Assembly: GCF_027587195.1 (NCBI RefSeq)
Contig: NZ_JAPDDP010000080.1
Coordinates: 1 to 35,249, forward strand
Origin: Solirubrobacter phytolaccae
GTDB lineage: Bacteria > Actinomycetota > Thermoleophilia > Solirubrobacterales > Solirubrobacteraceae
Reading direction: 5' to 3'
Length of the DNA: 35,249 bases
A model generated the notes under the pieces. It saw only the letters and a program-made list of their open reading frames with translations. It was not told where the DNA came from and did not search any database. Below, piece by piece: positions 34,242 to 35,249 of the stretch. The translations under genes and the position numbers were made by a program. Position 1 is the first letter of the stretch; every line of letters begins with the position of its first letter.

Positions 34242-35249
34242 TCACGCGGCGCGCAGGTTCTCCGGATCGATCGCCGCGCGCACGAACGGGCGCAGCAGGC
34301 GCACCGCGAGCCAGGCGACGAGCGCGAGCGCGGGCCCGGCCACGAGCGCTGCCGCCGCCCCCGCGCCGACCCCGTACGCGTTCAGGAGGCGCTCGTCCGG
34401 TTCCGTCAGCGTGATCAGCCCGAGGAGCGTCGTCGGGCCGAGCAGCGCGCCGAGGACGACGGCCGGGACGGCGATCGCGAGCTGCTGGCGGACGAGCACC
34501 CGACCGAGCCCGCGCTCGTCGAGGCCGAACACGCCCAGCGCCGCGAGTGGCCGGCGCGCGGCCAGCAGGCCGTCCGCGATCCCGAGCAGCAACGTGACGA
34601 CGGCGACGGCGGCGCCGAACAGGATGACGGTGGCGCCAAGCGCGTACCCGCCGAAGTAGAAGCTCGCGTCCTCGCGGGCGTCCAGGTCCTCCGTGAGGGA
34701 CTGCACGATCAACAGCGCGTCGACGCCGAGGCTGACGCCGCACACGATCAGCACGCTCGCCACACGCCCGGCCGACCGCGGGTCCGCGCGCAGTCGCCGG
34801 GCCGCGAGCAGCGCCTCGGCCGTCGGCCGCCGCGCCAGCAGGGCCGCGCAGCCGAGCACGAGCCGCGGCCCGGCGCTGAAGGCGACGATGACCAGGCCGA
34901 GGATCGCCAGCAGGCTCGGCGCCTCGCTGGGCATCGAGGCGATCAGCGCCCCGCTGAGGACGATCAGCCCGACGCCCATGAGCAGCAGCGCGAGGTTGAC
35001 CCGCCCGGGTCCGCGGCTCTGGGCGGCCCGCTCGGGGAGCGCGGTGGCCGCGAGACCGCCGGCGGCCGCCAAGACCGGCACGAGCACGACCCACGCCACC
35101 GCGTCGAGCGCGTCCGGCGCAGCGACGAGCCGCCAGCCCCACGGCGGCAGCACACCCGCAACGAGCCACAGCAGCGCGTACGCGGGCGCCGCGAGCAGGC
35201 CGCCGACCGCCGCGGCCCGCGCCGCCTCGACGCCCGCGACGACGCGCAC
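34242..35249 (-). CDS. FtsX-like ABC transporter permease, C-terminal part (partial)
   Basis: The frame runs off the right edge, so only the C-terminal 335 residues are seen. Multiple hydrophobic segments and the ending (VAWLAVRLLRPFVRAAIDPENLRAA) fit a MacB/FtsX-type permease, whose two FtsX domains flank an extracytoplasmic loop. The segment EALLAARRLRADPRSAGRVASVLIVCGVSLGV marks the start of the second FtsX domain. A GTG at the very edge could be taken as a start but is probably internal. Partners (an ABC ATPase) would lie beyond the window. Confidence 0.75.
   Translation of the reverse strand: MRVVAGVEAARAAAVGGLLAAPAYALLWLVAGVLPPWGWRLVAAPDALDAVAWVVLVPVLAAAGGLAATALPERAAQSRGPGRVNLALLLMGVGLIVLSGALIASMPSEAPSLLAILGLVIVAFSAGPRLVLGCAALLARRPTAEALLAARRLRADPRSAGRVASVLIVCGVSLGVDALLIVQSLTEDLDAREDASFYFGGYALGATVILFGAAVAVVTLLLGIADGLLAARRPLAALGVFGLDERGLGRVLVRQQLAIAVPAVVLGALLGPTTLLGLITLTEPDERLLNAYGVGAGAAAALVAGPALALVAWLAVRLLRPFVRAAIDPENLRAA

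Overview
The window is about 35 kb of very GC-rich DNA with dense, tightly packed genes and many GTG/TTG starts. Mycofactocin genes, tandem ROK regulators, an actinobacterial-style MarR/acyl-CoA mutase pair and Ebo-family genes suggest a soil actinobacterium. The overall flavour resembles Thermoleophilia/Solirubrobacterales, but that placement is inference from gene content only. No rRNA, tRNA, CRISPR array or intact transposase was seen.

Region 1 (1-4240, plus strand) is the end of a mycofactocin locus: an SDR of the mycofactocin-coupled type, the glycosyltransferase mftF, a cobalamin-dependent acyl-CoA mutase large subunit whose start overlaps the mftF stop, and a MarR regulator. Region 2 (4242-11685) is a sugar- or cyclitol-uptake locus. 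A Gfo/Idh/MocA dehydrogenase and an RbsA/RbsC/binding-protein ABC importer lie on the minus strand, facing two tandem, closely similar ROK regulators on the plus strand. A 391-bp convergent gap follows and holds a roughly 284-bp inverted-repeat element.

Region 3 (12077-19090, minus strand) is a seven-gene, end-to-end overlapping operon related to the ebo/edb metabolite-traffic clusters. It carries an inositol-3-phosphate synthase, EboC (UbiA-like prenyltransferase), a sugar-phosphate isomerase/epimerase, EboA, EboB (TatD-like), EboE and an EboF-like phosphatase. The cyclitol synthase sits where known clusters carry EboD (a dehydroquinate-synthase-like cyclase). This is the best candidate for an under-described system here.

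Region 4 (19224-26207, plus strand) is an envelope/secretion module: a ThuA-like lipoprotein, an Asp-box (BNR) lipoprotein, two paralogous secreted TIM-barrel isomerase-like proteins with Ig-like C-terminal extensions, a small lipoprotein and an FKBP lipoprotein. The two secreted isomerase-like genes share a promoter layout, an operator-like palindrome over the -35 box and a 5' leader hairpin. A similar half-site lies upstream of the second ROK gene and at the dehydrogenase promoter, which suggests one regulon joining regions 2 and 4.

Region 5 (26249-35249) holds a tripartite tricarboxylate transporter (tctCBA), small membrane and hypothetical proteins, a DMT-type permease, an AGE-family epimerase, a decayed VOC pseudogene, a 14-TM multidrug MFS pump, a secreted protein and the end of an FtsX-like permease cut by the window edge.
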